Assembly: GCA_019915015.1 (NCBI GenBank)
Contig: JAHBBC010000040.1
Span: 186,001 to 250,000 of the forward strand
Origin: Auriscalpium vulgare
Taxonomy: Eukaryota; Basidiomycota; Agaricomycetes; Russulales; Auriscalpiaceae
Length of the DNA: 64,000 nt
Direction of reading: 5' to 3'
Part shown: piece by piece, positions 22,466 through 34,195 of the stretch
Layout: every line of letters begins with the position of its first letter
Position numbering within the stretch: the stretch's first letter is position 1
Program-made: the position numbers and the translations under genes
Notes under the pieces: model-generated
The model's input: only the letters and a program-made list of their open reading frames with translations
Databases searched by the model: none
What the model was told of the DNA's origin: nothing

Positions 22466-22659
22466 GGACCAAGTCAGTATTCCTCCGAAGCCCTCGGACG
22501 TGTCTACTCCCTTTGATATAGGTGTCGCATCTCCAATCAACTTCGGATTTCGAGCGCTCGATCGCAACAACCATCCGAACCTAGGCCGGATACTTCGCCT
22601 CCGCACGCATCATCCCTTCCACATCCCATTCACTTCGCCTCCTTCGCATCCCTTGTCTA

Positions 22660-24741
22660 TTGATGGCCTCGTATATGCCCCCTCGCCGCGCACGAACTGC
22701 ACCGACGTTCGATCCCAAACAGCCCCGTAGGTTCTTCTCTGACCTTGAGAAGCTCACCACGTCTGCGAACATCACCAGTGATCGCGCCAAGAAAGATTGG
22801 GCACAGAAGTACGTTGAACTTGACGAAGCTGATTTGTTTGACGCAATGGAAGTATTCTACGGTCCTGGTACCTACGACGACTTCAAGGAAGCGGTCGCGA
22901 ACCTCTACCCAGGAGCCGAAGAAGACATCCGAAACTTCCGAACCATTGATCCAATTATGTTCGACATTGCCCCAGCCGAAAGACCTCCAACTTCGCTCGT
23001 TTCCGAACAAATCGAGGCTATCGACGCAGAGTTGGCCTGGCTGCGCGAGCAACAGGCTCTCGAACAAGAGTATGATGGCATTGCAGCAATGCACGAGCCA
23101 TCCGAAGTATTCGACACCGTTCCGAACCTCTGCTATGTCACCCCCGTTCCTGTGCCGCTCACATCTTCTCATCGTCGCGAACCAGAAGACTGCAACATGA
23201 CTTGGGTCACCGTTTGCTTCGACGCTTCGGATCCAGCGTTCGCAAGCGAGGCACAAGACCCCGCTGCCATGTCCTCGCCTTTGGAGCACTTCGCAAGCGC
23301 CCCGGAGCTTCGCTTTGCACCCATTGCACTGCGTACAACCATTGAACAAGTCCCGAACCAAGACGCAGAGATACGCAGCGACGCGAACGACACCATCCCA
23401 CTCACTCCACACCTCGGAACATTTCCGAGCTACCGAGGAGACGACGCACTACTCGTACAGGACATCCGAACTACCATCCCCAACTTCGACACACTTCGCC
23501 CCATTCCCAGTGACAGCTACAGCCGCATTCCAATCGAACACTCGCAGTTCAACGTCTCGACGTTCATCATGCCCCGCATCATCGACACGCACCTCTCCAA
23601 CCTCTTCCGAACTTACCAACGCATGTTCGACACTGGAGGCATGTTCTCTGGTACGAAGTCGATCCTCGTCTCACACGAACTTATCATCCTTCGTCACATC
23701 CTCTCGACTGGCGCGCACGACTTGCCTCTGTGGAACTTCGGATCACTTCGCAACTTCGACATCGTCTCTCCAGCAATTGGCCACACTTCGACTTCACGTG
23801 GCATTGCGGGCAGCAATACCGTCGTTCATAGCAACCCAGCGAAGCCGATGAAACACTGCTACAATTGTTTCGGACCCAGTTCGCTTGGTTTTCGAGCACG
23901 CAGCTCGACTCTGCCAACCTTCGAGTTAGGAAACTTCGGATTCTTTCGTGGACTTCGGACGCCTCACATCCTTAGGAATCACATCACAGACATCGACCTT
24001 TCCTCCGACCACAGCATCTCGCACACCACAGCCGTCGCATCGACAGAGGAGTTACAACTTTGTCGCATCAACTTCGGAGTATTCCTAGGCTTCACGTCCC
24101 TCTTCCTCGCGTTCGATCGTCGATTCCCACGGTACTTCGGAAGTACCGCGCCTCCGCTCGACCTCTCAAACCAACATCCTGTCTCAACGCATTCCTCCGA
24201 CACTTCGCGTTTTGCACATGGACGCATCACCATGACTCGCATCTTCCTCTTCCACCACGACGCACCCATCATCCTTTGCGACTTCGCCAAAATACTTCGG
24301 ATCTTTGCCACATCACTTCGGAAACTCCATATGGTGCACCTCGGAATCCTCGCGCACGTCGCGTATTGGGCTCTGACCGTGGACGGTCAGTATCAAAGTA
24401 TGGAGGAGGTGATACGCCTGGTTCTGCGGTGTGCGGAGATCTCACTTCAATTTTCGAACTTTCGTCAAGTCGAGAGTTTCGCTTCAGAGTCACCTGACTT
24501 CGGAATTTGGCCAGCAGTTTCCGAGGTTTCAACCCAGTCACTTCCGAACTTTCCGAAGTCACGTGACTTCGGATTCCGAACTCGCGCCGGTCTCGGCCCG
24601 CTAGCACAGCCTCCACGGATCTTTCCGAAGCGCCCGCACGTGATTCGGTCCAGACTTTACAAAGCCCATCATCATCAGACACGCCCCAAACGTGATCCAG
24701 AGTCGAAACACTCACAGATTGTTGGGCTATGTCGCATCTAG
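22660..24741 (+). CDS. Element 3 internal ORF: gag-like N terminus fused to pol remnants
   Basis: An open frame of up to 693 codons. Residues about 10-85 are gag-like (TFDPKQPRRFF, NLYPGAEED), comparable with the element 2 capsid region. Around 23600-23720 a short segment (GGMFSGTKSILVSHE) matches the palm/thumb part of element 2 RT (GGTFSGWKTILCAPE), but the catalytic FIDD box, RNase H and integrase are absent. The frame ends by running into the 3' LTR, so the last ~110 codons are LTR-encoded. The middle is enriched in Phe-Gly and Arg-Asn codons because of a repeated CTTCGGA/TTCCGAA word. Whether the protein is made is unknown; a gag-only helper role is conceivable. Confidence 0.65.
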   Translation: MMASYMPPRRARTAPTFDPKQPRRFFSDLEKLTTSANITSDRAKKDWAQKYVELDEADLFDAMEVFYGPGTYDDFKEAVANLYPGAEEDIRNFRTIDPIMFDIAPAERPPTSLVSEQIEAIDAELAWLREQQALEQEYDGIAAMHEPSEVFDTVPNLCYVTPVPVPLTSSHRREPEDCNMTWVTVCFDASDPAFASEAQDPAAMSSPLEHFASAPELRFAPIALRTTIEQVPNQDAEIRSDANDTIPLTPHLGTFPSYRGDDALLVQDIRTTIPNFDTLRPIPSDSYSRIPIEHSQFNVSTFIMPRIIDTHLSNLFRTYQRMFDTGGMFSGTKSILVSHELIILRHILSTGAHDLPLWNFGSLRNFDIVSPAIGHTSTSRGIAGSNTVVHSNPAKPMKHCYNCFGPSSLGFRARSSTLPTFELGNFGFFRGLRTPHILRNHITDIDLSSDHSISHTTAVASTEELQLCRINFGVFLGFTSLFLAFDRRFPRYFGSTAPPLDLSNQHPVSTHSSDTSRFAHGRITMTRIFLFHHDAPIILCDFAKILRIFATSLRKLHMVHLGILAHVAYWALTVDGQYQSMEEVIRLVLRCAEISLQFSNFRQVESFASESPDFGIWPAVSEVSTQSLPNFPKSRDFGFRTRAGLGPLAQPPRIFPKRPHVIRSRLYKAHHHQTRPKRDPESKHSQIVGLCRI
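24373..24409 (+). promoter_or_regulatory. Element 3 PPT with hairpin
   Basis: Stem CTGACCG-TGGA-CGGTCAG (24373-24390), a 10-nt spacer, then TGGAGGAGG abutting the LTR at 24410. Confidence 0.8.
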
Positions 24742-25765
24742 GCCATATCCACTCCAGAACATTGCCCCCTCGTTCCCAGTATTGTCCCCTCCATTCCGAC
24801 CCTACCTCGAGCCCTCCAGATGTGGTTCGCTGCGTTTCTAGCTGCGTCGAACCGCTATGCAACGCAATACTTCGGAACTTCGGACGATAGCCGCAGCGAC
24901 TTCGGAACGCGTTCCGAAGTTAGGCGCACATTCCCACTGTGGAGTCCCTTATGTTTCATTGTCTTAGGTTTCATGACTACTCTTCTCAGGCTTCCTAACA
25001 ATGGCGTTCGACTTACCGTTTGCTTGCGACTTACTCATTTCTTGTGATCTTGACCCACTTGCTTCGTGTTTCGTTCTACTTATGCCCTTGTTTGTTCGCA
25101 CGGTTGTATATTACTTCGGACTCACTCGTAGTATATATAGGACTTGTCAGTACAATATTCTGCATCATATCATATGCCCCCTTCTTCCCCCTCATAGTGA
25201 GACTCACGCTAGAGACTCTCCTCGACCTCTCGCATTGTCAAAGCGTTTCTGACTTTGCACCTTTCGACTTCGACTTCGACTTCGCCTTCGCCGCACGCCG
25301 CACGTATAGTATTTGACTTCGACTTCGGATCTCGACTCCGACTTCGACTTCGCCTTTGACGCACGTATCGTATTCGCCTTTCGTACCCTCCTTTGTCATT
25401 CAACTTCGACTTCGACTCCATCCTCGACCCAATCACTTCGGCACTTCGGCTCCATCACTTCGGCACTTCGGCTCCATCACTTCGGCACTTCGGAACCACG
25501 GCATTCAACTTCGACTTTGCCTACGTTGCACGACCACTCGACACCCCGCAGAACGTAACATCCCCACACTTCCTCATCCTTCCTAGTTTGGATCACTCCC
25601 GAACTCACTGCTATCACGCTACGACCACCCCATTCCCACTTCGGAGACGCTCCCGGAGACTTCGGGACCACTGACGACTCGCCCCTCACACAACGGTACC
25701 GTGCACTGTGCTCTAGGGATAGGTATACAAGACATTACCGCCCTACTACCGGCTGGTACCCATCA
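24410..25765 (+). repeat. Element 3 3' LTR
   Basis: Direct repeat of 21089-22444. Outer flank GCGC at 25766-25769. Confidence 0.93.
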
Positions 25766-25769
25766 GCGC

Positions 25770-26689
25770 TAAACGCACTTCGCCCCCTAGCGGCGATCGT
25801 AAGTCGGAACTAAACCTAAATCCGTCCGTAATTCAACGATCCTCTCTTGCCACATCCCTCGTATACTCACTCCCCCGCGTCCACTTCGTACACCCCGTGA
25901 TATCTGACCCACGTCTACCGCGTTTTAGATCGTATTTGTCTTCACTATGTCACGTCCGTACGATACGGATTTCTGACTCGCTTGTCGTACAAATAGTTCT
26001 GAGTCGCTAGACAGACGGAATAACAAGTTACTATTCCCCCTCGTACTCAGGATCTCGAAAGAGCGCCTGAAGTGGTCTGACTTCACCACAACCCGTCGCT
26101 CTAGCCCTTAGACGCACGAAACTTCGACACCAATACCACGCCGCAATATCAATACGAATACCAATACCGCGACCCTCGACAAATCCCCTCTTGCCCTTTG
26201 AAATCTCCCTACGCCTCGCTACTCTCCCCCTCGACACCCCGCACCTTCAACGCAGAGATCAGGCCTATATACGCCCCTCTGTTCCTTCGACACGCCTCAT
26301 ACTTCGTCCCTCTCGCCCTCGATATATTCCCCCGACCATTGCCACCGCTGCGTAATTCCCCTTCGACTCTCGAAATAGTCCTCGCGTCCCCCCCGACATT
26401 CCTAGCTTCCGTGACACATTCTTGGGAGCTCGCCCGTCGCGTCTCCAGCACTGTATCATTTCGGTGATCCGTGCCGTGTCTAGCCCTCGCACTATCGTCC
26501 TCTCCCCCAGCCTCTCGCGCCCTCCGATCCAAGTCCTAGTCACTGTGTCCCACTCATACACCGAGCAGGATTTGCCGTGCGTAGTCTCGGGACCCTGACT
26601 GCACTCCCTCAACTCGATACGTTCACTACTGCGCTCTGAGGATTGGACATCAATATATATCCGCCTCACTACCAGTTGGACGCCCATCA
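25770..26689 (+). repeat. Resident 3' LTR, right part
   Basis: Continues the LTR interrupted at 21088 and ends CACTACCAGTTGG...CCCATCA, comparable with the element 3 LTR end. Together with 20562-21088 it makes about 1.45 kb, close to the element 3 LTR length. Confidence 0.65.
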
Positions 26690-27292
26690 CCGAGTGCATT
26701 AGAGTGCATTCCCTCACTTGTCACATCTCCATTGTCTCCTATTCTGGTCATCATGATATTGTCTTGTCCCACGTTGTAGGACATCCCTCCCACACTTCTT
26801 GATAGCACAGATTGGTTCCCATGCCCTTGCACTGCCTGATAAGCAGCACTGATCACTTTCTCCTCACTGTTCTCCACCACCTTGCCTGTCTTCTGACATG
26901 TTCTCGTGACTCTTGCTCATTGTGTGTACTATTGTTTCCCTTTGTTCTTGCCTTCGTTGTCATTTCTCACACTCAGCTTGTCATTCTCCTCACTCTCATC
27001 TTGTTCCATTGTTGTCCCATTAGCTGTCGCCCTTGCGCTTTGTTGTTCCAACTGTCTTGTGACATCAGACATCAGAGTCTCACACCTCTTGTCCTGCAGC
27101 AGTTGCACCCTTGGTTGGGTTGCTCACACCACTTATCCTTGCCTTCCAACACTTGCCTTGGCTCCTCTGAACTTTCACACATCTGGAATAGTACAGCCTT
27201 GTTTTCCTGACGCCTTGTTGTTCCGACTGTCTTGCAATATCAGACATACTAGTGGGACTGCAAGCATTATAACTGCCAACTCAGACAGCCTC
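26690..27292. other. Non-coding stretch between LTR pieces
   Basis: C/T-rich plus strand with short ORFs only. I see no gene or recognisable repeat; a flank of older insertions is likely. Confidence 0.4.
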
Positions 27293-27453
27293 TGATGGGC
27301 ACCAACAGGTAGTGAGGCGGTAATGTCTTGATAACCTATCCTCAGAGCGCTGTAGAAGGTACCTCTGTTGTGCGGTGCGATGACAAGCCCCGTCCCGCGC
27401 TGGGAGGGATCTCAACTCTCTTTTTGCATTTCTGACCAAGTACTCGGTCACGT
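27293..27453 (-). repeat. Inverted LTR end fragment
   Basis: On the minus strand this matches the last ~160 bases of the element 3/resident LTR family (TGATGGG...GCGGTAATGTCTTG on the plus strand). It is cut at 27454 by an LTR in the opposite orientation. Confidence 0.7.
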
Positions 27454-28309
27454 TGATACGCCTGGTTCTGCGGTGTGCGGAGATCTCACTTCAATTTTCG
27501 AACTTTCGTCAAGTCGAGAGTTTCGCTTCGGAGTCACCTGACTTCGGAACTTGGCCAGCAGTTTCCGAGGTTTCAACCCAGTCACTTCCGAACTTTCCAA
27601 AGTCACGTGACTTCGGATTCCGAACTCGCACCGGTCTCGGCCCGCTAGCACAGCCTCCACGGATCTTTCCGAAGCGCCCGCACGTGATTCGGTCCAGACT
27701 TCACAAGCCCATCATCATCAGACACGCCCCAAACGTGATCCAGAGTCGAAACACTCACAGATTGTTGGGCTATGTCGCATCTAGGCCATATCCACTCCAG
27801 AACATTGCCCCCTCGTTCCCAGTATTGTCCCCTCCATTCCGACCCTACCTCGAGCCCTCCAGATGTGGTTCGCAGCGTTTCTAGCTGCGTCGAACCGCTA
27901 CGCAACGCAATACTTCGGAACTTCGGACGATAGCCGCAGCGACTTCGGAACGTGTTCCGAAGTTAGGTGCACAATCCCACTGTGGAGTCCCTTATGTTTC
28001 ATTGTCTTAGGTTTCATGACTACTCTTCTCAGGCTTCCTAGCAATGGCGTTCGACTTACCGTTTGCTTGCGACTTACTCATTTCTTGTGATCTTGACCCA
28101 CTTGCTTCGTGTTTTGTTCTACTTATGCTCTTGTTTGTTCGCACGGCTGTATATTACTTCGGACTCACTCGTAGTATATATAGGACTTGTCAGTACGATA
28201 TTCTGCATCATACCATATGCCCCCTTCTTCCCCCTCATAGTGAGACTCTCGCTAGAGACCCTCCTCGACCTCTCGCATTGTCAAAGTGTTTCTGACTTTG
28301 CACCTTTCG
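27454..28309 (+). repeat. Truncated element 3-family LTR
   Basis: Collinear with the first ~856 bases of the element 3 LTR, with scattered substitutions. It stops before the CTTCGA hexamer runs. No internal domain follows. Confidence 0.9.
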
Positions 28310-28610
28310 CCGTCGTTCCGTGAGGCTCTGATGCCTCTCCCTTCGCCAGGACACGCCGGTCAGTCCGTGCCCCCTGAACCTGAGGGCGCGGACTACCTGG
28401 TCAATGCACCGTCGCCCCGCTTCTAATCGTCGAATCATCGCCCGCGCTGGTCGCGAGGACAGCACTCTATTCTACTCACTCTGTCACATTCTTGTTCGTA
28501 GGTGTGCGGCCTCGCTGGTGGGGGAGGGTGTTAGGCGGGCACGGGATCGTGAGAGAAGATAAGGTAAACGCTATACAGGTGGCTGAGGCGTGGGAAGCTA
28601 CTGTATACTC
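28310..28610. other. Short unassigned gap
   Basis: GC-rich sequence after the truncated LTR. No ORF or repeat recognised. Confidence 0.35.
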
Positions 28611-29294
28611 TCAAGCGCGGGCGCGCTCGAGAAGGACACCTTTTATCATTACGCTGTAACCTTCCTCAGAACAATACATCTGGGTCTGGTTTATACAGCC
28701 GCGTGAATAAGGTCTTACATACGTTTTGGTGACGTGCAAAGCGTTGCACAGGCCGACGGCAGGGCGCCGCGCCGGGTCAAGGAGATTGTAGATCTCGGTC
28801 CGGAAGAAGTCGTCGTCTATGATCTGGTGTGGCTGCAAGGTGCATGTGGGGCACTGGCACCTGAGCGTGTAGGACCTCCAGAGGGTCTCCAGGCAGCTTG
28901 TGTAGGGGGAGAGGACGTCGACGTACGACGTGGTGATTTGCTCGCCCGGCGCGATGTGTCTTAGGGCTCGAACGTCGCCCGTGAGTGTGTCCATATTCCA
29001 GAGAAATTCCGCGTTCGGCGAGCAGCTGCGGTACATCCGTTAGCGTCGTGTGATCAGCAGAGCGGCGAAGAGATCCACCTGTGATTAACCCGCGACATAT
29101 CGTCGAAGATGGCCCCGTAAACGCCGATACATCCATTGAGGTTGCCAACAGTGTACGCGTTCGTATTGGTTATGTTGTGCGTCATCGAGGGTCCAGTCCT
29201 GCTGCTCACAAGGGACAAAAGCAGGCGGCGGGCGTCTTCGGGCATGGCGGCGACGGCAGCTTCGACCAGGCAGTGTTCTCCCCCTGGACACTCC
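28611..29294 (-). pseudogene. SET-A, C-terminal half of a split SET-domain gene
   Basis: On the minus strand the frame begins just inside the left inverted end and shows MPEDARRLLL and FDDMSRVNH. A 53-nt intron follows, then NHSCSPNA, the SET core (GEQITTSYVDV) and the post-SET Cys motif CQCPTC. The downstream part diverges from the other copies and ends early, losing the helical C-terminal domain. The N-terminal half lies at 34196-34655. Protein lysine methyltransferase ancestry is clear from the NHSC and post-SET motifs, but this copy is broken by insertion, by a nonsense codon in the other half and by C-terminal divergence. Confidence 0.8.
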
Positions 29295-32200
29295 CATCAG
29301 CAAAAGTGCATATATCTTGCGGCTGGTTATAGGTGGTTATAACCGTCGCAATGTTCGCAAGCGTCGCCAGATTCGGGACTCGGCCACCAGATGGCAGACC
29401 CGGTTGCAAGTAGTTAACCTAATTCCCTCTGAGCGATAACTTCGTTATAAGCACCCGCCAGATTATCAAGTAGGCCTTGTAATCCACTGTAAGGCTTGCA
29501 TCGAACGCCTGTATTCACAGCCCTTGCGACAGGTTGTAAGGTAATATCATTCATGGTAACTACTGAAGGTGCTAATTATGCTTTCAGGCGCTTTCGGGGC
29601 TTTCAAGGAGGCACAAGGGACATTTGACAGCATCAGAATACTGTAATTACAACAATCTGGCTAATACCAGTCTGTCCACACATGTAAGAGAAGAACCGAG
29701 CCTATCAGAAAGCCGGAGACCCATGCACAAGACGATCCAAAGCCCCAAAGCAGAGCAGAGCAGCACGCGCACCACAGAAACCATCTTCGGGTCTGCCCTT
29801 TGCGCCAGACTTCTTCTTCGGCGGTACATCCAACGGGCGTAGGTGGAGGCGGCGCCGTGAGAGCGTTGTGACCTGGCCATAGTGGATGAGCCGGTGAACG
29901 GCTGAGTGGGAAGACGGCACCGGAATAGCTGGGGGCATTGTGCAGAGAGATGGGGGCGCAGGAAACTGTTCGCGGACGAAATCTTCGACCTAACACCTTA
30001 TTGATCTAGAACGAAAATCAGAATGAATAATCGCGCATATATGCACGTGTTGCACTCACCCAGCGCACTAACGCGTAGTGTTTCTTTGGAGAGTTCCTCG
30101 GCGCTGCTGGGGGTTCCGGGTATGTCAGTACAGAGATGAGAATAGAAGGCGGCCATACATGTCCGCAGTCATCTTCTTGGCGTCGTCTCCACTCAACATG
30201 GACGCTGTGGCAAAAAGGAAGCTTGTATCACGAGCAAAAGGCTCCGCTTACTCAGGGTTTTTGCTCGGCGGCCTTGGTGTAGGTCTCGGACTCGCTCAAA
30301 ATCTTGTCTAAATAAGAGTTCAGTGCGACGGTCAGCGGGGGATGCATATATGCGCAAGAAAATTCACTCCGTTGCCGGGCGTGCTTTCAACGTCATGCCG
30401 TGCTTCGACCGCTTCGACGTGCCTGCGTATTGAGCCTGACCATCACTTACATGAGATAGTTCGTTAGTGAAAGTTAACGTAGCATATATGCGGCGCAGAC
30501 TCACTTTGTCGCGGGGCGTACTTTCGACACCGTCGGTGTTGACTTGTCGCAAGTCGACCGCTTCGACGTGTGTCCGCATCTCGACCCCGGTGCTCACTTG
30601 TATGAACAAATGTCAGCGAAGGTCGAGGTGAGAGCGAAGACGACGACGCACCTCAGCTTCCTCTTGGCTCGAGCTGCTCAGTAGACAACGAGCTTGTCGA
30701 TTCCCGCGTTGTTCTCAGTGCCATCGTTGTCCGTGCCTGGATTCTGTCGTTGACTAGCATCATCAAATGAGAGCAAAGGACGTACCTAGGCTTCTGGCTC
30801 GAGCTGTAGGCTTGTGAAAGCCGGCGTCGTCCTGGGAGGGGGGATGTACTCGGCAGTGAAATCGTTTGGAGGAGGGGATGGTGGTAAGTGGAGTGACGTT
30901 GGTCATGGTAAGAGGGCAAGAGGGATGCGACAGGAAATGACGCGGCGTGCGGCGTGCGGTTTCTGGAGCAGCCACGTGACCATTTCGACTTGCTCGCGCC
31001 ACACGTTTTACGTTTCGTATTTCTGAAGCGACAAGTCGTCAGATCTCGTTCTCAACTAGTCGTTGACCTATCTCTTGGCTACAACTCATCCACACTGCTG
31101 CCTGACCAGCATTCAGGGAATCCGGGTAGAGGCACTCTGGGTGGGATGCTTCTGGGTAGCCACCAGGTGCGTATGTACGCCAGCTCAAGTCTGCACACGT
31201 TCCTCACCGAGATTTGCTGTCTTTTCAGCTATCATAACCGCCTTTGCTCCTTTCGAGGACAGCTAGTACTGCGGCCGTCATCTGCTCTTCCCCACATTCC
31301 CGCACACATTACTTGGACTACGCTTGCAGTTCATGACAGGTAGTTGTGCCGCAGCTTGTCCTTACGCGGACTAGACGTCCCTCTATCCCAAGGCCCCACG
31401 GCATCCCCACCCAAGACCGGCGTCACACCCACCAGACTGCAAAAGCGTCGTCAACGAGGACGATGCGTGGAACAAGATTTGCATGTTGCACGATGAGAAG
31501 GCGGCAGATCGCTTCCGAAACGAGCGTTGTCTTGATGGGATGGATGGGAACAGGGCATCAATCAAGTCACCGTACGCCTCTCCACTTTTCTCTCTATCTG
31601 TCGTTTTGACACCGCCTCCTCAGACTACCAGTGAGCGGATTGACAATGCCCGACACACCTCTGCATCCTCCGTCGCAGCATCCAAACATGGCGTCACCGC
31701 CTCCAAGCGGTGTTGCTAGCGTAGACGCTTTCGTGTCCAAAATTACAGACTGGCGGCGACCTGCGCGTGAAAATGGAGGCCGTGCGCAATGCGAAGTTGC
31801 AGAAGGACGCGTGAAAGCGCTGGCGGCAGCTATACCAAGGGCACCCCCTCTCGTGCGAGCCCTACGCACAGCGCTTCATTCTGCGCTCCAAGAAGGGTCT
31901 GTGCCGTCACTTCTGCGCCCGCCGTAGTCGCCGCCCCCATCCCACCTCCCCAGCGCGCGCTGTCGCCACAGCCATGTCCTTACCGCCAGCGCGTGCCCCG
32001 CCGTCCAGACCGCCTCGGGAACGCTCTCGCCTCCACACACCGACGACGCCCACGGCCACGCTGTTGCGCTCAACAGCGCCAATCGTTCAAAGTCTGCTCA
32101 AACTTTACCCTTTTTGATGAGCCTTCCTTCGTTGTCCTCCTGTTCCGGCCCCTTGCCCTGCTGTCCTACGATCCCCCGCCCTTCATTTGTGCTCAAACAC

Positions 32201-34195
32201 CGCCCCCTGTCCACCATCTTTCTGCCACGTCAATTTCTCGCCCAGCCCGCACGACCTCCGAGCTTGCCCAGCTCATGCGGTGCGTCCTCATTCTTCCATC
32301 GACTCTAGCCTGCGTGTGCACGCAGCCTTGGCCAGCGACGTCCACCGCATACGGACGCGGTATCCGCCACTTTCCGCGAGCAGGTCCAGCCGTCGGAGCC
32401 AACTTAGCCGGCCGTTCTGCTCTGTCGCGTCACCTCCGCCACCGCCGGCCTCGCAGCGACTAGCCATCGAGGAGCCAGCTCACATTGGTCGTTGTTTGCG
32501 CTGTCAAGGAAAGCCATGGAATGGAAGGCCCAGACTGAAGCACAGCAGGCTGCACACAAAGTAGCGTCTCATCGACCAGTGAGAGCTAGAAAGGACGTGG
32601 ACTCTGACGGGAAGCGAATTGCACTGGTGCGGCGATCGTTCTGCCTCAGGTTACGGCCTAGGCCAGATGCCTTACCTTGCATTCAGTCCAACTCCGCGCA
32701 CCTGCGTCCTCCTCGACATCTACCTCAGGGTGAGTTTTCCCGCCTAAGCAATCTTTAGTCGCTGACAAAATTATATCAACGCAGCAGGGTACGAATCAGA
32801 TATCCGCTGTATCGTGATCAGGTGTTCGCAAGCCAAGCGCCGCTCTGCGTACGAGATCAGCTTGCACCCGTCATCGGCTAGACAGTCCGGGATTCCGACA
32901 CATGCCCCGGCATCCTCCATCCTCGACATAAACCAGGCTCTGTTCTAGACGGCTTACCTTCATCCAGCCTGCCACACAAACTGTGACGAAGGCTATCACT
33001 CCCCATGGTCTGCTCTCTGGTCTTCAACGAAGATTGCTCCGCAAACAAGCAAGAAGAAGTTGCGCGCGAGTCTAGAGCCTCTCTTGTCAACATGCCGAAC
33101 AAGCCACCGCCTCACAGACCGGCCTGATGAGAGCGAGCACTGGCTACGGCTCCGAATGTGAGCGCAAACTCAAAGGTGGGATGGGCGTGGGCGTGGGATG
33201 GGCGCGGAGCTCGAGAAGCGCATGACCGAAGAGCTTCACCAGTCTGCGCATGACAAGCCACGCACCACCGAAGGCGTCGACGTGTGGCGTGTGCTCAGCG
33301 CCGCCACGGAGGACGCATCGCTCCCTACGTGTTTCTCTCACACCGGCCCTGCCGTCTACGTCGCCATGACCGCCGGTTCAGCATGCGGCGCATGGAGCAG
33401 CATCGTCGACTTGCACCAAGCCATACGCTTCTTCGCCATCCCGTACCCGTCCGAGCCCACGCACGATCGCGTCGACCCGCTGTGCTGCTTCGCAACCGAG
33501 TGGGGCAGCTGCCCGGTGCGCTTCGTCGCGTCCTCGAAGCGCGTGCGAGGCGATCAACGACGTGATGGACTGCGTGCGGCTCATCCACACACTTGGCACG
33601 CGCTGGAACCTCCGCGCGATTGAGGTCGCGCGCGGGGTGCGTCCTCAGCACGCCAAGGCTGTGCAGGACTTTGACAGCAACGCTAACGTCGACCCCCGCA
33701 CCGACGATGATGACGGGGACTTCGACGGCAATGAGGACGCTGCCGCCCTTCTCGGAGAACTACAGATGACGAGGATAGCGCCTGGACCGCAGCGGGTAGC
33801 TCCGATAGTGAGCACGAGCACACAGCGAGAACTCGAATCCTCGCTGTCCACAGGTCTACTCTATAGCGTAGTACTTAAGCTATGATGATATGTACTCACG
33901 CTGCCCGAAAGACTTGTCAATGGCTGACATGCTGTCTATCAGCCTCCTGCCGAGTTGAAAACCCATTGTCAGCCTTGCGCTCGAATTGTAAGCCTCCCAC
34001 CAGCCTTGCGCTCGAGTTGTAAGCCACCCACCAGCCTTGCATCGATGTTGTACGCCGCCCGCAAGACTTGCGTTCGGTCGTAAGCCAGTCGCCAGGCTTG
34101 CATCGCGCCGGTAACTCGCCGGCAGCGGCTGTAACGATGGCACGTGGCTGGTGGCCGCTGCAAGCCGCTGCAACTTTTGTGCACTTTTGCTGATG
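29295..34195. mobile_element. 4.9-kb insertion with 16-bp inverted ends splitting SET-A
   Basis: The left end reads CATCAGCAAAAGTGCA and the right end is its exact reverse complement. CC lies outside each end (29293-29294 and 34196-34197). Removing the segment with one CC rejoins the two SET-A halves in frame. Subterminal zones at both ends contain GTAAG/CTTGCA-type words. I find no transposase. Inside are exon-like scraps (for example 31745-31910 and 33540-33850) with stops and frame changes, and two related ~90-base units at about 30361-30450 and 30500-30600. A non-autonomous DNA transposon with acquired host fragments is the best reading; the superfamily is unknown. Confidence 0.65.
33952..34106. 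repeat. Five 31-bp tandem repeats near the right end of the insertion
   Basis: Imperfect units start at 33952, 33983, 34014, 34045 and 34076 with an exact 31-bp period. The recurrent words are TTGTAAGCC and CAGCCTTGC. Subterminal arrays of this kind commonly bind transposase. Confidence 0.8.

Larger units (their letters stand above)
21089..25765 (+). mobile_element. Element 3: non-autonomous Gypsy-derived LTR element, 4.7 kb
   Basis: LTRs 21089-22444 and 24410-25765 are each 1356 bp at a constant offset of 3321 and look essentially identical. The PBS is at 22449, the PPT at 24401-24409, and a GCGC target duplication lies on both sides (21085-21088, 25766-25769). The internal domain is only about 2 kb and lacks RNase H and integrase, so it must be mobilised in trans. 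The near-identical LTRs and clean target duplication point to recent transposition into the LTR of the resident element. Confidence 0.92.
716..26689 (+). mobile_element. Resident Ty3/Gypsy element, 5'-truncated and interrupted twice
   Basis: Reading outward, the pieces are a pol fragment (716-2847, +), an antisense gene (3191-4898 continuing at 19254-19762, -), a leader region for that gene, a hairpin and PPT (20525-20561), and a 3' LTR (20562-21088 continuing at 25770-26689). Element 2 interrupts the antisense gene and element 3 interrupts the LTR. The assignment of all pieces to one element is an inference from order and orientation and from the fact that both insertions remove cleanly. The same gag-pol/antisense/PPT/LTR order is seen in element 2. 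Gag, protease and RT of the resident lie left of the window or were lost. Confidence 0.65.

Noticed and set aside
27433..27450. TGACC...GGTCA inverted repeat before the truncated LTR as another PPT hairpin
   Set aside because: No purine tract follows and the loop is longer; probably chance.
33952..34106. Tandem 31-bp repeats as a CRISPR array
   Set aside because: The units are contiguous and imperfect with no spacers, in a eukaryotic genome; they fit a subterminal transposon array.
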